From Bacteroidaceae bacterium (lineage in GTDB: Bacteria > Bacteroidota > Bacteroidia > Bacteroidales > Bacteroidaceae), in assembly GCA_017448965.1 (NCBI GenBank), contig JAFSKK010000050.1:45088-109087 (forward strand): a stretch of DNA of 64,000 bases, in the 5' to 3' direction. The notes beneath the pieces are model-generated. The model did no database searches, had not been told where the DNA came from, and saw nothing but the letters and a program-made list of their open reading frames with translations. Position numbers and translations under genes: made by a program. Positions 29,396 to 36,437 of this stretch are shown here, piece after piece; position 1 is the stretch's first letter; every line of letters starts with the position of its first letter.

Positions 29396-29593
29396 TTAAC
29401 TCTTTCTCAACAACTCCATAAACGACTGTTTCATAGCCACCTTACGTTCCTCCGATTCGTCAGGAAAATAGGTGTTGATAACCTGTTCAAAGGCTTGCTG
29501 TGCTTTCATCTTCATTTGAGCCTTTCCAGCACGAAGACCTGAACTCAAATCAGTCTTTGGAAGGAGTTGTCTGTTGAAGTTTCCGTCACTCAT
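29396..29593 (-). CDS. Small conserved-looking hypothetical protein (65 aa)
   Basis: Charged, helical 65-residue protein (MSDGNFNRQLLPKTDLSSGL...), not recognised. It has its own promoter (TTTG, 19 bases, TAATTTTG on the minus strand at 29701-29671) and a strong hairpin after the stop, which supports a real gene. No signal peptide or membrane segment. It sits inside the candidate origin, and one TGTTGATAA motif falls within its coding sequence. Confidence 0.7.
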   Translation of the reverse strand: MSDGNFNRQLLPKTDLSSGLRAGKAQMKMKAQQAFEQVINTYFPDESEERKVAMKQSFMELLRKS

Positions 29594-29670
29594 AATTCTT
29601 GTTGATAAATATGTGAATAAGCGCGTTGATATTCCTGTTAATAACCTGTTGATAAGTGGTTAATAAGTTG

Positions 29671-29701
29671 CAAAATTAGTGAATCCATTTTGGTTTGCAA
29701 A
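29671..29701 (-). promoter_or_regulatory. Promoter of the 65-aa gene
   Basis: On the minus strand TTTG (29701-29698), 19 bases, TAATTTTG (29678-29671), 78 bases before the start codon. Confidence 0.65.
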
Positions 29702-29752
29702 GTTTTGATAATGAAAATACTTATGTTTCTTTCGTTTTTGGGCAGTAATCAC

Positions 29753-29760
29753 TAATTTTG
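29753..29760 (+). promoter_or_regulatory. Promoter -7 box (TAATTTTG) of ribD
   Basis: TAATTTTGCA lies 28 bases before the ribD start codon. Confidence 0.55.
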
Positions 29761-29788
29761 CAGGTGTTAATAAGTTTGATGATAACTT

Positions 29789-30742
29789 ATGAAAGAATTG
29801 TCAATAACCGATGAGATATACATGCGTCGTTGTCTACAGTTGGCAGCGAATGGTCAAAAGAACGCACAACCCAATCCTATGGTGGGTGCTGTGATTGTTC
29901 ATCATGGTAGAATCATAGGAGAAGGGTATCATGTTCGTTGTGGAGAGGGTCATGCTGAAGTGAATGCTTGTGCATCTGTTCGTCCAGAGGATGAGAAGTA
30001 TTTACAAGAAAGTACCATTTATGTGAGTTTGGAACCTTGCAGTCATTATGGCAAGACACCTCCATGTGCCGACCTCTTGATCAGTAAACACTTCAAACAT
30101 TGTGTCATTGGTTGTCAAGACCCCTTTGCTAAAGTTCAGGGTCGTGGCATCCAAAAACTGAGAGATGCAGGCATAGAAGTGACTGTAGGCGTGTTGGAAA
30201 ATGAATGCAAGGCATTGAATAAGCGTTTTATGACCTTTCATGGCAAGCATCGTCCGTTTGTCACCCTGAAGTGGGCACAATCTGCCGATGGATTCATCGA
30301 TGGCCACATTTCCAATGTCTATACACAGATGCATTGTCATAAACTTCGTGCAGAACATCAAGCCATTCTTGTAGGTAGAAAGACCTTCGAGATAGATTAT
30401 CCTTCTTTGAACACCCGTGAATGGATAGGTAATTCACCTCGTCGATACGTCGTTTCCTCTCAATTGTTGACACTTCCAGAAGGTTATCATCTCATTCAGT
30501 CAACAGGTGTTGATAACATGCTTCATCAACTGTACGAAGAGGGTATTCAAACATTGTTGGTGGAAGGAGGAGCACAACTTCATCAGTCATTCATCGATAG
30601 TGGCCTTTGGGATGAATGCTATGTGGAAACAGGCACACAAATCCTTCATGGAAAAGTGAAAGCCCCTACCCTCTCAGATGCCCAGCAAGAAGAAGTTCAC
30701 ACCATATTCGGACATCAACTCGTAAAATATGCGAAAAATTAG
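29789..30742 (+). CDS. ribD: Riboflavin biosynthesis deaminase/reductase RibD
   Basis: 317 residues, bifunctional: an N-terminal zinc deaminase (residues 1-145; HAEVNACASV and PCSHYGKTPPCADLLI carry the metal and catalytic residues) and a C-terminal reductase (FVTLKWAQSADGFID onward). It converts the first pyrimidine of the riboflavin pathway by two steps. No other rib genes are adjacent. The reductase half looks somewhat short but keeps LLVEGGAQLHQSFI. Confidence 0.96.
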   Translation: MKELSITDEIYMRRCLQLAANGQKNAQPNPMVGAVIVHHGRIIGEGYHVRCGEGHAEVNACASVRPEDEKYLQESTIYVSLEPCSHYGKTPPCADLLISKHFKHCVIGCQDPFAKVQGRGIQKLRDAGIEVTVGVLENECKALNKRFMTFHGKHRPFVTLKWAQSADGFIDGHISNVYTQMHCHKLRAEHQAILVGRKTFEIDYPSLNTREWIGNSPRRYVVSSQLLTLPEGYHLIQSTGVDNMLHQLYEEGIQTLLVEGGAQLHQSFIDSGLWDECYVETGTQILHGKVKAPTLSDAQQEEVHTIFGHQLVKYAKN

Positions 30743-30753
30743 CATTTTTTCCG

Positions 30754-30761
30754 TACCTTTG
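30754..30761 (+). promoter_or_regulatory. Promoter -7 box (TACCTTTG) of the third FKBP gene
   Basis: TACCTTTGCA starts 12 bases past the ribD stop. It gives a leader of about 265 bases that contains copy 1 of the stem-loop repeat. Confidence 0.6.
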
Positions 30762-30779
30762 CAGCCGCTTAATGGTTCA

Positions 30780-30933
30780 CTTAACTTTCAGAAGTTACCG
30801 TTTCGCTCAGAAGTTAAAGGAGTTATAGGGAGTTAAAGCCTATACTCTGTCAACTGTGGAGAGGAGTTTTCACGCCAGCATTACATTCGGCTTTAACTCC
30901 TCTAACTTCTTTAACTCCAAGAAAGGGGAGTTT
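30780..30933. repeat. Stem-loop repeat of about 150 bp, copy 1
   Basis: Arms rich in GGAGTTA/TAACTCC (including AGTTAAAGCC and GGCTTTAACT) enclose a loop of about 48 bases, 30841-30889, which begins TATACTCTGTCAACTG. The copy at 36268-36420 has the identical loop while the arms differ in number of units. It lies in the 5' leader of the third FKBP gene. Confidence 0.85.
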
Positions 30934-31033
30934 ATTTGCTCGCAAAGCACTACGCGATAAGCGAACCTTTAGCTCGCCCGTAGGGCAACTTGCTAAAAGC
31001 AAGCACGAAGTCAAACTTAAATAAAATATAATT

Positions 31034-31642
31034 ATGGATAAACTTAGTTATGCATTAGGCCTCGGCATTGGCCAGCAACTCAAGCAGATGGGACTCAAAG
31101 GTAGTCTCGTAGTGGAAGATTTCGCAGCATCCATCACCGATGTGCTCGAAGACAATCCCCTGAAGGTAAGTCATCAGGAAGGTCAACAGATTGTCAACAC
31201 CTTCTTCCAACAGTTGGAGCAGAAGAAGAATGCTGAAAAGGCAGAGGCTGGTAAAGCAGCCAAAGAGGAAGGCTCCAAGTTCTTGGCTGAGAATGCCAAG
31301 AAGGAAGGCATCACCGTCACCAAGAGTGGTCTTCAGTACGAAGTGTTGACAGAAGGAACTGGCAAGAAGCCCAAAGCCACCGATACCGTTCGTTGTCACT
31401 ACGAAGGTCGCTTGCTCGATGGCACCATCTTCGACAGCAGCTACAAGCGCAACGCTCCTGCCGACTTCGGTCTCCAGCAAGTCATCGCAGGTTGGACAGA
31501 AGGCGTTCAACTCATGGCAGAAGGTTCCAAGTTCCGTTTCTACATCCCCTACATGCTCGCCTACGGCGAAGGAGGTGCAGGAGCCATGATTCCACCATTT
31601 GCCACCCTCATCTTTGATGTGGAGTTAATCAAGGTTCTGTAA
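31034..31642 (+). CDS. FKBP-type peptidyl-prolyl isomerase 3
   Basis: 202 residues with no signal peptide, so probably cytoplasmic, unlike the two paralogues near 12 kb. An FKBP_N dimerisation region (MDKLSYALGLGIGQQLKQMG...) and a Lys/Ala-rich helix lead into the FKBP domain (GLQYEVLTEGTGKKP, CHYEGRLLDGTIFDSSYKRN, YGEGGAGAMIPPFATLIFDVELI). A long leader with a stem-loop repeat precedes it and a terminator follows. Confidence 0.95.
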   Translation: MDKLSYALGLGIGQQLKQMGLKGSLVVEDFAASITDVLEDNPLKVSHQEGQQIVNTFFQQLEQKKNAEKAEAGKAAKEEGSKFLAENAKKEGITVTKSGLQYEVLTEGTGKKPKATDTVRCHYEGRLLDGTIFDSSYKRNAPADFGLQQVIAGWTEGVQLMAEGSKFRFYIPYMLAYGEGGAGAMIPPFATLIFDVELIKVL

Positions 31643-31659
31643 GCACATATACAAATAAT

Positions 31660-31709
31660 AATGGGACAGAAAGGAGAGAACACCCTCTTCTTCCTGTCCC
31701 ATTTTTTTA
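31660..31709 (+). terminator. Terminator of the third FKBP gene
   Basis: AATGGGACAG (31660-31669) pairs with CTGTCCCATT (31694-31703), followed by a run of seven T. The loop is long (24 bases) with a partial inner stem (GGAGAG/CTCTTC). Confidence 0.8.
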
Positions 31710-31781
31710 CCCTTTGGTTTCACCCGATTCGTTTATTCCGTTTCATCTGTTTTTCCACTGTAATAAGTACAAAAAGGATAG

Positions 31782-31882
31782 TTCCACTACCTCAAAATCG
31801 GTATGACTCACACCGGTAGTATCGGTCTGACTCAGACCGCCTATAGTGGTGTGAGTCACACCGATTCAGAGGCTGTGGAAGT
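31782..31882. repeat. Triple-palindrome intergenic element, copy 3
   Basis: TTCCACTACCTC flank and a degenerate inverse end (GAGGCTGTGGAAG) enclose palindromes at 31799-31815, 31823-31839 (CGGTCTGACTCAGACCG) and 31847-31863, period 24. The first is imperfect (CGGTATGACTCACACCG). It lies between two convergent genes. Confidence 0.88.
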
Positions 31883-31970
31883 AGGCAAATGGGACAAAAA
31901 GAAGAGAGTAATCCCTTCTTTCGTCAGTGCCTATCAAAGTTTAACGAACAAGCCGTTGTTATGTCTCTCT

Positions 31971-33299
31971 TTAGAACAGGCTTTGTAAGTGGTAGATGAC
32001 GATGCCAGAGAGGTAGCCCGTGAGGGCAAGCCATGTGAAATGACGCAGATACCAACCAAAAGTGATGTGCTCCATCCCCATGATGACCACTCCTGCCGCA
32101 GAGCCAATGATGAGGATGCTGCCACCTGTGCCTGCGCAATAGGCAAGTAGATTCCAGAAGTCGCCGTCTTGGGTAAAGTTTTGCAACATACCTGTAGCGC
32201 TGGACGGTTCGATGCTGTACATGCCCATGGCACTGGCCACCAGCGGAACATTATCAACAACGGAAGAGAGGATGCCAATGATGCCGTTGACAGCATAGAC
32301 ATCTCCGTGGAAGGTGGTACTGAGCCACCCGCCTACCTGCGTCAGTGTGCCCGTCTTTCCTAATGCGCCCACGGCAAAGAGGATGCCAAGGAAGAAGAGG
32401 ATAGTGGACATGTCAATCTTACGGAGGATGCCCGACACACGCACTTGGGTGTCAAGTGCCAACAGATGCTTGTTGCGACGAATGATCAGCTCGGTGAATA
32501 TCCACAAAATGCTGAGCAGTGCCATGATGCCGGCAAAGGGTGGTAATCCTGTTAGTGAGCGGAATGCGGGAACTAAGGCAAGTCCCACCACACCGATGAA
32601 GAAGATGGCATGCTTACTTTTGCGTGAAAAGGGGTAGCGTGTGGCAAGCAGCTTTTCCTTATCGTCGGGAACAATAGTATCGGTGGTTTTCACCTCTCCT
32701 TTGAGCCAAAAGGAGACGATGGCAGCAGGAACAACCACGCTTGCCACAGAGGGCAGGAACAGGTTGCCAATGATGCCTTGAGTGGATACGCATCCTTTGA
32801 TCCAGAGCATGATGGTGGTGACATCGCCAATGGGAGAAAAGGCACCTCCCGAATTGGCTGCCAGTACAATCATTCCGGCATACAGCAGTCGTTGCTTGCG
32901 GTCTGCCACCAGTTTCTTGAGCACCATGGCCATGACAATGCTGGTGGTCATGTTGTCGAGCAAAGCTGAGAGGATGAACGTGATGCACACGATTTCCCAA
33001 AGGAGCACACGTGCATGTGTGGTGCGTAGATAGCGTGAGACAAAGCTAAATCCTCCATTGGAATCGACCACTTCGACAATGGTCATGGCTCCCATGAGGA
33101 AAAGGATGGTTTCGCAGGTTTCTCCTACGCAGGGCAGGAACACGTCTTCGGCTGAAAGGTCGGGATGCCCCATCATGTAGATGGCCCAGCAGGTTACTCC
33201 CATGAAGAGAGCAACTGCTGATTTGTTGACCTTGGTGACACTCTCCATCACAATGCAGAGATAACCGATGAGGAAGATAAGAATAATGAGTAGGGTCAT
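31971..33299 (-). CDS. nhaD: Sodium/proton antiporter NhaD family
   Basis: 442 residues with about 12 hydrophobic helices. It begins MTLLIILIFLIGYLCIVMESVTKVNKSAVALFMG and has conserved stretches ALLDNMTTSIVMAMVL, LAANSGGAFSPIGDVTTIMLW and LSSVVDNVPLVASAMG typical of NhaD. It would export sodium in exchange for protons at the inner membrane. Two small genes lie directly upstream in the same direction. The last residues fall in a region behind palindrome copy 3. Confidence 0.93.
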   Translation of the reverse strand: MTLLIILIFLIGYLCIVMESVTKVNKSAVALFMGVTCWAIYMMGHPDLSAEDVFLPCVGETCETILFLMGAMTIVEVVDSNGGFSFVSRYLRTTHARVLLWEIVCITFILSALLDNMTTSIVMAMVLKKLVADRKQRLLYAGMIVLAANSGGAFSPIGDVTTIMLWIKGCVSTQGIIGNLFLPSVASVVVPAAIVSFWLKGEVKTTDTIVPDDKEKLLATRYPFSRKSKHAIFFIGVVGLALVPAFRSLTGLPPFAGIMALLSILWIFTELIIRRNKHLLALDTQVRVSGILRKIDMSTILFFLGILFAVGALGKTGTLTQVGGWLSTTFHGDVYAVNGIIGILSSVVDNVPLVASAMGMYSIEPSSATGMLQNFTQDGDFWNLLAYCAGTGGSILIIGSAAGVVIMGMEHITFGWYLRHFTWLALTGYLSGIVIYHLQSLF

Positions 33300-33305
33300 G
33301 ATCTC

Positions 33306-33497
33306 TTAGGGTTTTCGTTGGGTATAGAACAGCGGAAAACTGAGGAGCACACACACTGCACCAAACACAATGATGGCGTGGCACAGCGTGTGATGCGCCT
33401 GCAGGTGGGTCAGTTGTGGCACAAACATGAGCAACAACCCGCCCAAAAGCAATAGCATTCCGCAGAGAACCCTTATCTTTTTGTCTGATAGTTTCAT
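33306..33497 (-). CDS. Small membrane protein, hypothetical (63 aa)
   Basis: Two hydrophobic helices (residues about 9-28 and 38-56), MKLSDKKIRVLCGMLLLLGGLLLMF..., ending in a basic tail. Not recognised. It ends six bases before the nhaD start, so it is probably co-transcribed and may be an accessory of that antiporter (inference only). Confidence 0.6.
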   Translation of the reverse strand: MKLSDKKIRVLCGMLLLLGGLLLMFVPQLTHLQAHHTLCHAIIVFGAVCVLLSFPLFYTQRKP

Positions 33498-33517
33498 GGG
33501 TCTCTGATTTTAGTTTG

Positions 33518-33919
33518 CTACTTTCTTATCGCATGACAGAGCAGTTCAGCTTCTCTTCCTTCGAAAATGAAGATTTCAGTAATGGCATTGTAGGCTAAAT
33601 CTGAATAGCGGAACAATTGTAGCGCAATAAACAGATGGTCGCGCGAAGAACACATCTCCATGCAGTAGTTACCATTAGGGTCGAACTCCATTTTCAGTTT
33701 GGTGTTCTCGGCACATTGAGGGTTGGTTGGGAATTTGGTGAGAAATTGCAGCAAGGCATTGCCCGTTGCGATGGTGTAGTATTTGCGAATGCAATCCACC
33801 TCAGAGAGTGTGGGACGGTAATAAACTTTGGTGCTGAAGCCCAGAAAGCCGTGCTTCACATAAATGTTGGGATGAGCGGCAACAGTGGACGCTATCTCCA
33901 TGTGCTTGAAATTTGTCAT
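33518..33919 (-). CDS. Hypothetical protein (133 aa)
   Basis: A soluble protein with no signal peptide (MTNFKHMEIASTVAAHPNIYVKHGFLGFSTK...). Not recognised. It has mixed alpha/beta character and five cysteines. It is the first gene of a three-gene run with the 63-residue membrane protein and nhaD, with a 20-base gap to the next. Confidence 0.6.
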   Translation of the reverse strand: MTNFKHMEIASTVAAHPNIYVKHGFLGFSTKVYYRPTLSEVDCIRKYYTIATGNALLQFLTKFPTNPQCAENTKLKMEFDPNGNYCMEMCSSRDHLFIALQLFRYSDLAYNAITEIFIFEGREAELLCHAIRK

Positions 33920-34012
33920 AATGTTTTTGTTTTTATTGAATACGTTGAATGGCTGGGCATCGGAATGTGATGCTCAGTCGATAGAAAAAAGGATGATGAG
34001 TCAATAAAAACG

Positions 34013-34420
34013 CTAACGAATGATGTGCCTCAACACATAGAAGAGATAGGTGTGTGAGGCAAAGGAGCGGATGGGCACAGTGGTGCGCTGTACAAATCCG
34101 CCAAGGGATTGATGAATGGTGGAACGAGGTGCACGACATGCCGTGAAAGCCTTTCCTCCACCTCTGAAAGTGGGTGCTGTACGTTCTCCCGTGTTGGTTT
34201 CAGCCCGCTCTTCAGGATGAAAGACGGTGCGATATAAAGAGATGGGAGTGGAAAGGGTGCCTTCGCGATATAGAATCTTGTTGGTGTCTTTATGGAGATG
34301 TGTTGATTGCCTACACGACACGGAGGGTATTTCTTGTTCAGAAAGCACAGACACGTCTTGGCATGATGACCCTAAGAAAGTCATCAGGACAAAAAGTATG
34401 ATGTATGGCAAATGTCGCAT
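34013..34420 (-). CDS. Small lipoprotein, hypothetical (135 aa)
   Basis: Start chosen at MRHLPYIILFVLMTFLGSSC, which yields a lipobox (LGSS-C) and lies 14 bases after the stop of the C26-M19 gene; the longer frame has no sense upstream. The rest is Arg/Thr-rich without known motif. Likely the second gene of that unit. It may be poorly conserved. Confidence 0.5.
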   Translation of the reverse strand: MRHLPYIILFVLMTFLGSSCQDVSVLSEQEIPSVSCRQSTHLHKDTNKILYREGTLSTPISLYRTVFHPEERAETNTGERTAPTFRGGGKAFTACRAPRSTIHQSLGGFVQRTTVPIRSFASHTYLFYVLRHIIR

Positions 34421-34434
34421 GAGGTAAAGAGGTT

Positions 34435-36255
34435 TTAGAACTTGGTGTTTCCTTTTTTCTGCACTTCCCTCATCACACGCAGGAAGTTTCCTCCCCAAAT
34501 CATTTGTATCTGTTCTTCGGTGTAGCGTTCGCGGAGCAGATGGCGGGTGAAGTTGATGAGTTCGCTGGCAGAGGCACAACCTCGGATGCCTCCATCGCCA
34601 TCGAAGTCGGTGCCGATGCCTACATGCTCAATACCCATCACATTGACCATGTGGTTGAGGTGTTCGATGGCATCGAGGATGGTGGCTTCTGTCACCCCTT
34701 CGGCAGACGAGCCAAAGGCACGAAGTTGGTTTTGTGGGTTATAATCGACCGAATCTTTGACCAAGAATCCGTGATAGAGGGTCACTTGTGCCACACCGCC
34801 AGCATTGGCAAGGGCGCGCATCTGGGCATCGGTGAGGTTGCGTGGATGGTCGCACAGGGCACGAGCGGAGGAGTGGCTGCACACGATGGGGGTCTTGCTG
34901 ATTTGGAGGGCATCGTAGAAACTTTCTTCTCCTGCATGACTCAAATCCACCATCATGCCCACACGGTTCATCTCCTGAATCACTTGTGCTCCAAAGTCGC
35001 TCACTCCGCCATGTTCGTGATTGCCTCGTGCGGAGTCGCAGAGGTCGTTGTCGCCATTGTGGCAGAGGGTCATATATACCACGCCTCGCTTGCGGAAGGC
35101 CTCCACATTGCGAATGTCCTTGCCGATGGCATAGCCGTTTTCGATGCCGAGCATGATGGCTCGTTTGCCTGCCCTTTTCAGTCGCCAGAGGTCGTCGGGG
35201 GTGTAGGCAATATCGATTGCCGTGCAGTTCTGTGCCACCAATTCTTCGATTTGGGTGAGGATTTGATTGGCTTTGGCAGTTGCATTCTCCAGCGATGCCT
35301 CATCCCTTTCCTGTTGCTCGAGATAGGCGACCATGATGGTGGCATCGAGATGCCCTTCTGTCATCTTGTGGAGGTCGACGAGGATTTTTGGGTCGCGTGA
35401 GGCAAAGTTGATGCCCTGATGGAAGAACATGGGGGTGTCGCAATGGCTGTCGAGGGTGAGTATCTTGGAATGCAGTTTCTTGGCTGCTTTGAACTCGACG
35501 CTCTCGCTGATGAGCCATTGGAAGATGGGAAGCATGTCGGTGCAGCCACGCAGGATGTAGGTCTCTGGATGCCACTGTACACCCATGATGGACTTGAACT
35601 CGTTGCTTTCGATGGCTTCTATCACTCCATCCGAACTCATGGCGGTTGCTTTCAGACAGGGAGCAGGTTCTTTACAAGCCTGATGATGGAAGGAATTAAC
35701 AGCCAATTCTGTGCCAAAGAGTTTTTGGAGAATGGATTCCTTCGTGATGCTCACCTGATGGGAAGGATAACGGCGGTCTTGGTCTTGGCTGTGTTTGATG
35801 CGTACACCCTCCATCTGTGTGTGGATGTCCTGATACAGTGTTCCTCCAAGGGCAGCATTGATCACTTGGATGCCCTTGCAGATACCCAACATGGGGATTT
35901 GCCGATCGTATGCCAAACGAGCCAACAACAACTCTTGTTGGTCACGTTCAGGGGTGATGCTGTGGAGTTCTTTCACAGGCTCCTCACCCAACAACAACGG
36001 ATTGATGTCGCCTCCACCGCTGAAGATGATGCCATCCAAGCGGTCGAGCAACTCGCCCAGACGGTCGGTCTCATAGAACGGAGGAATGATGAAGGGGATG
36101 CCACCAGCCTTCAGCACCGACTGATAATAGCCTTCAGCCAATGTGCAGGTCTCTTGATTGTAATTGCCCGTGATGCCAATCACAGGGAGTGCCTCCTTCA
36201 TACTGAAATCGCTGTTGAGATTTCCGTAGATGCCTAACCAATCGTAGTTGTCCAT
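34435..36255 (-). CDS. Fusion of glutamine-amidotransferase-like hydrolase (C26) and M19 dipeptidase
   Basis: 606 residues. Residues about 22-245 form a class I amidotransferase-type hydrolase (catalytic Cys in PMLGICKGIQ, His-Glu in MGVQWHPE), as in gamma-glutamyl-GABA hydrolases. Residues about 265-606 form a renal-dipeptidase-type M19 metalloenzyme (LDSHCDTPMFFHQG, VDLSHAGEESF, SHSSARAL, IGTDFDGDGG). Together the two could strip gamma-glutamyl groups and split the remaining dipeptide. No signal peptide, so cytoplasmic. The family order is read directly; the joint substrate is inference. Confidence 0.9.
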   Translation of the reverse strand: MDNYDWLGIYGNLNSDFSMKEALPVIGITGNYNQETCTLAEGYYQSVLKAGGIPFIIPPFYETDRLGELLDRLDGIIFSGGGDINPLLLGEEPVKELHSITPERDQQELLLARLAYDRQIPMLGICKGIQVINAALGGTLYQDIHTQMEGVRIKHSQDQDRRYPSHQVSITKESILQKLFGTELAVNSFHHQACKEPAPCLKATAMSSDGVIEAIESNEFKSIMGVQWHPETYILRGCTDMLPIFQWLISESVEFKAAKKLHSKILTLDSHCDTPMFFHQGINFASRDPKILVDLHKMTEGHLDATIMVAYLEQQERDEASLENATAKANQILTQIEELVAQNCTAIDIAYTPDDLWRLKRAGKRAIMLGIENGYAIGKDIRNVEAFRKRGVVYMTLCHNGDNDLCDSARGNHEHGGVSDFGAQVIQEMNRVGMMVDLSHAGEESFYDALQISKTPIVCSHSSARALCDHPRNLTDAQMRALANAGGVAQVTLYHGFLVKDSVDYNPQNQLRAFGSSAEGVTEATILDAIEHLNHMVNVMGIEHVGIGTDFDGDGGIRGCASASELINFTRHLLRERYTEEQIQMIWGGNFLRVMREVQKKGNTKF

Positions 36256-36267
36256 AATCTATCGTTA

Positions 36268-36420
36268 CTTAACTTTCGGAAGTTACCGCTTCGCTCAGAA
36301 GTTATAGAAGTTAAAGCCTATACTCTGTCAACTGTGGAGAGGAGTTTTCACGCCAGCATTACATTCGGCTTTAACTCCTCTAACTCCTTTAACTTCTTTA
36401 ACTCCAAGAAAGTGGAGTTT
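36268..36420. repeat. Stem-loop repeat of about 150 bp, copy 2
   Basis: Same element as at 30780-30933: the loop (36317-36365) is identical, while the left arm lacks about 12 bases and the right arm has an extra TAACTCCTTTAACTTC unit. It lies between the DEAD helicase stop and the C26-M19 start. Confidence 0.85.
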
Positions 36421-36437
36421 GCGAAACTTGAATATCG

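Larger units (their letters stand above)
29090..29790. other. Candidate chromosomal replication origin (oriC)
   Basis: Between ruvB and ribD there are five exact copies of TGTTGATAA, one mismatch from the inverse of the DnaA box TTATCCACA, all in one orientation: 29150-29158, 29368-29376, 29473-29481, 29600-29608 and 29647-29655. Two TGTTAATAA variants lie at 29636-29644 and 29765-29773. An AT-rich tract (29070-29340) with long A/T runs and four TTATGA repeats (29305-29350) could be the unwinding element. The stretch without genes is 334 bases, plus 195 after the small gene. Confidence 0.45.

Noticed and set aside
30780-30933. Stem-loop repeats as integron attC sites
   Set aside because: GTTAAAG and CTTTAAC at the arm ends recall attC core sites, but the bases do not fit GTTRRRY and RYYYAAC, and no integrase or cassette array is near.
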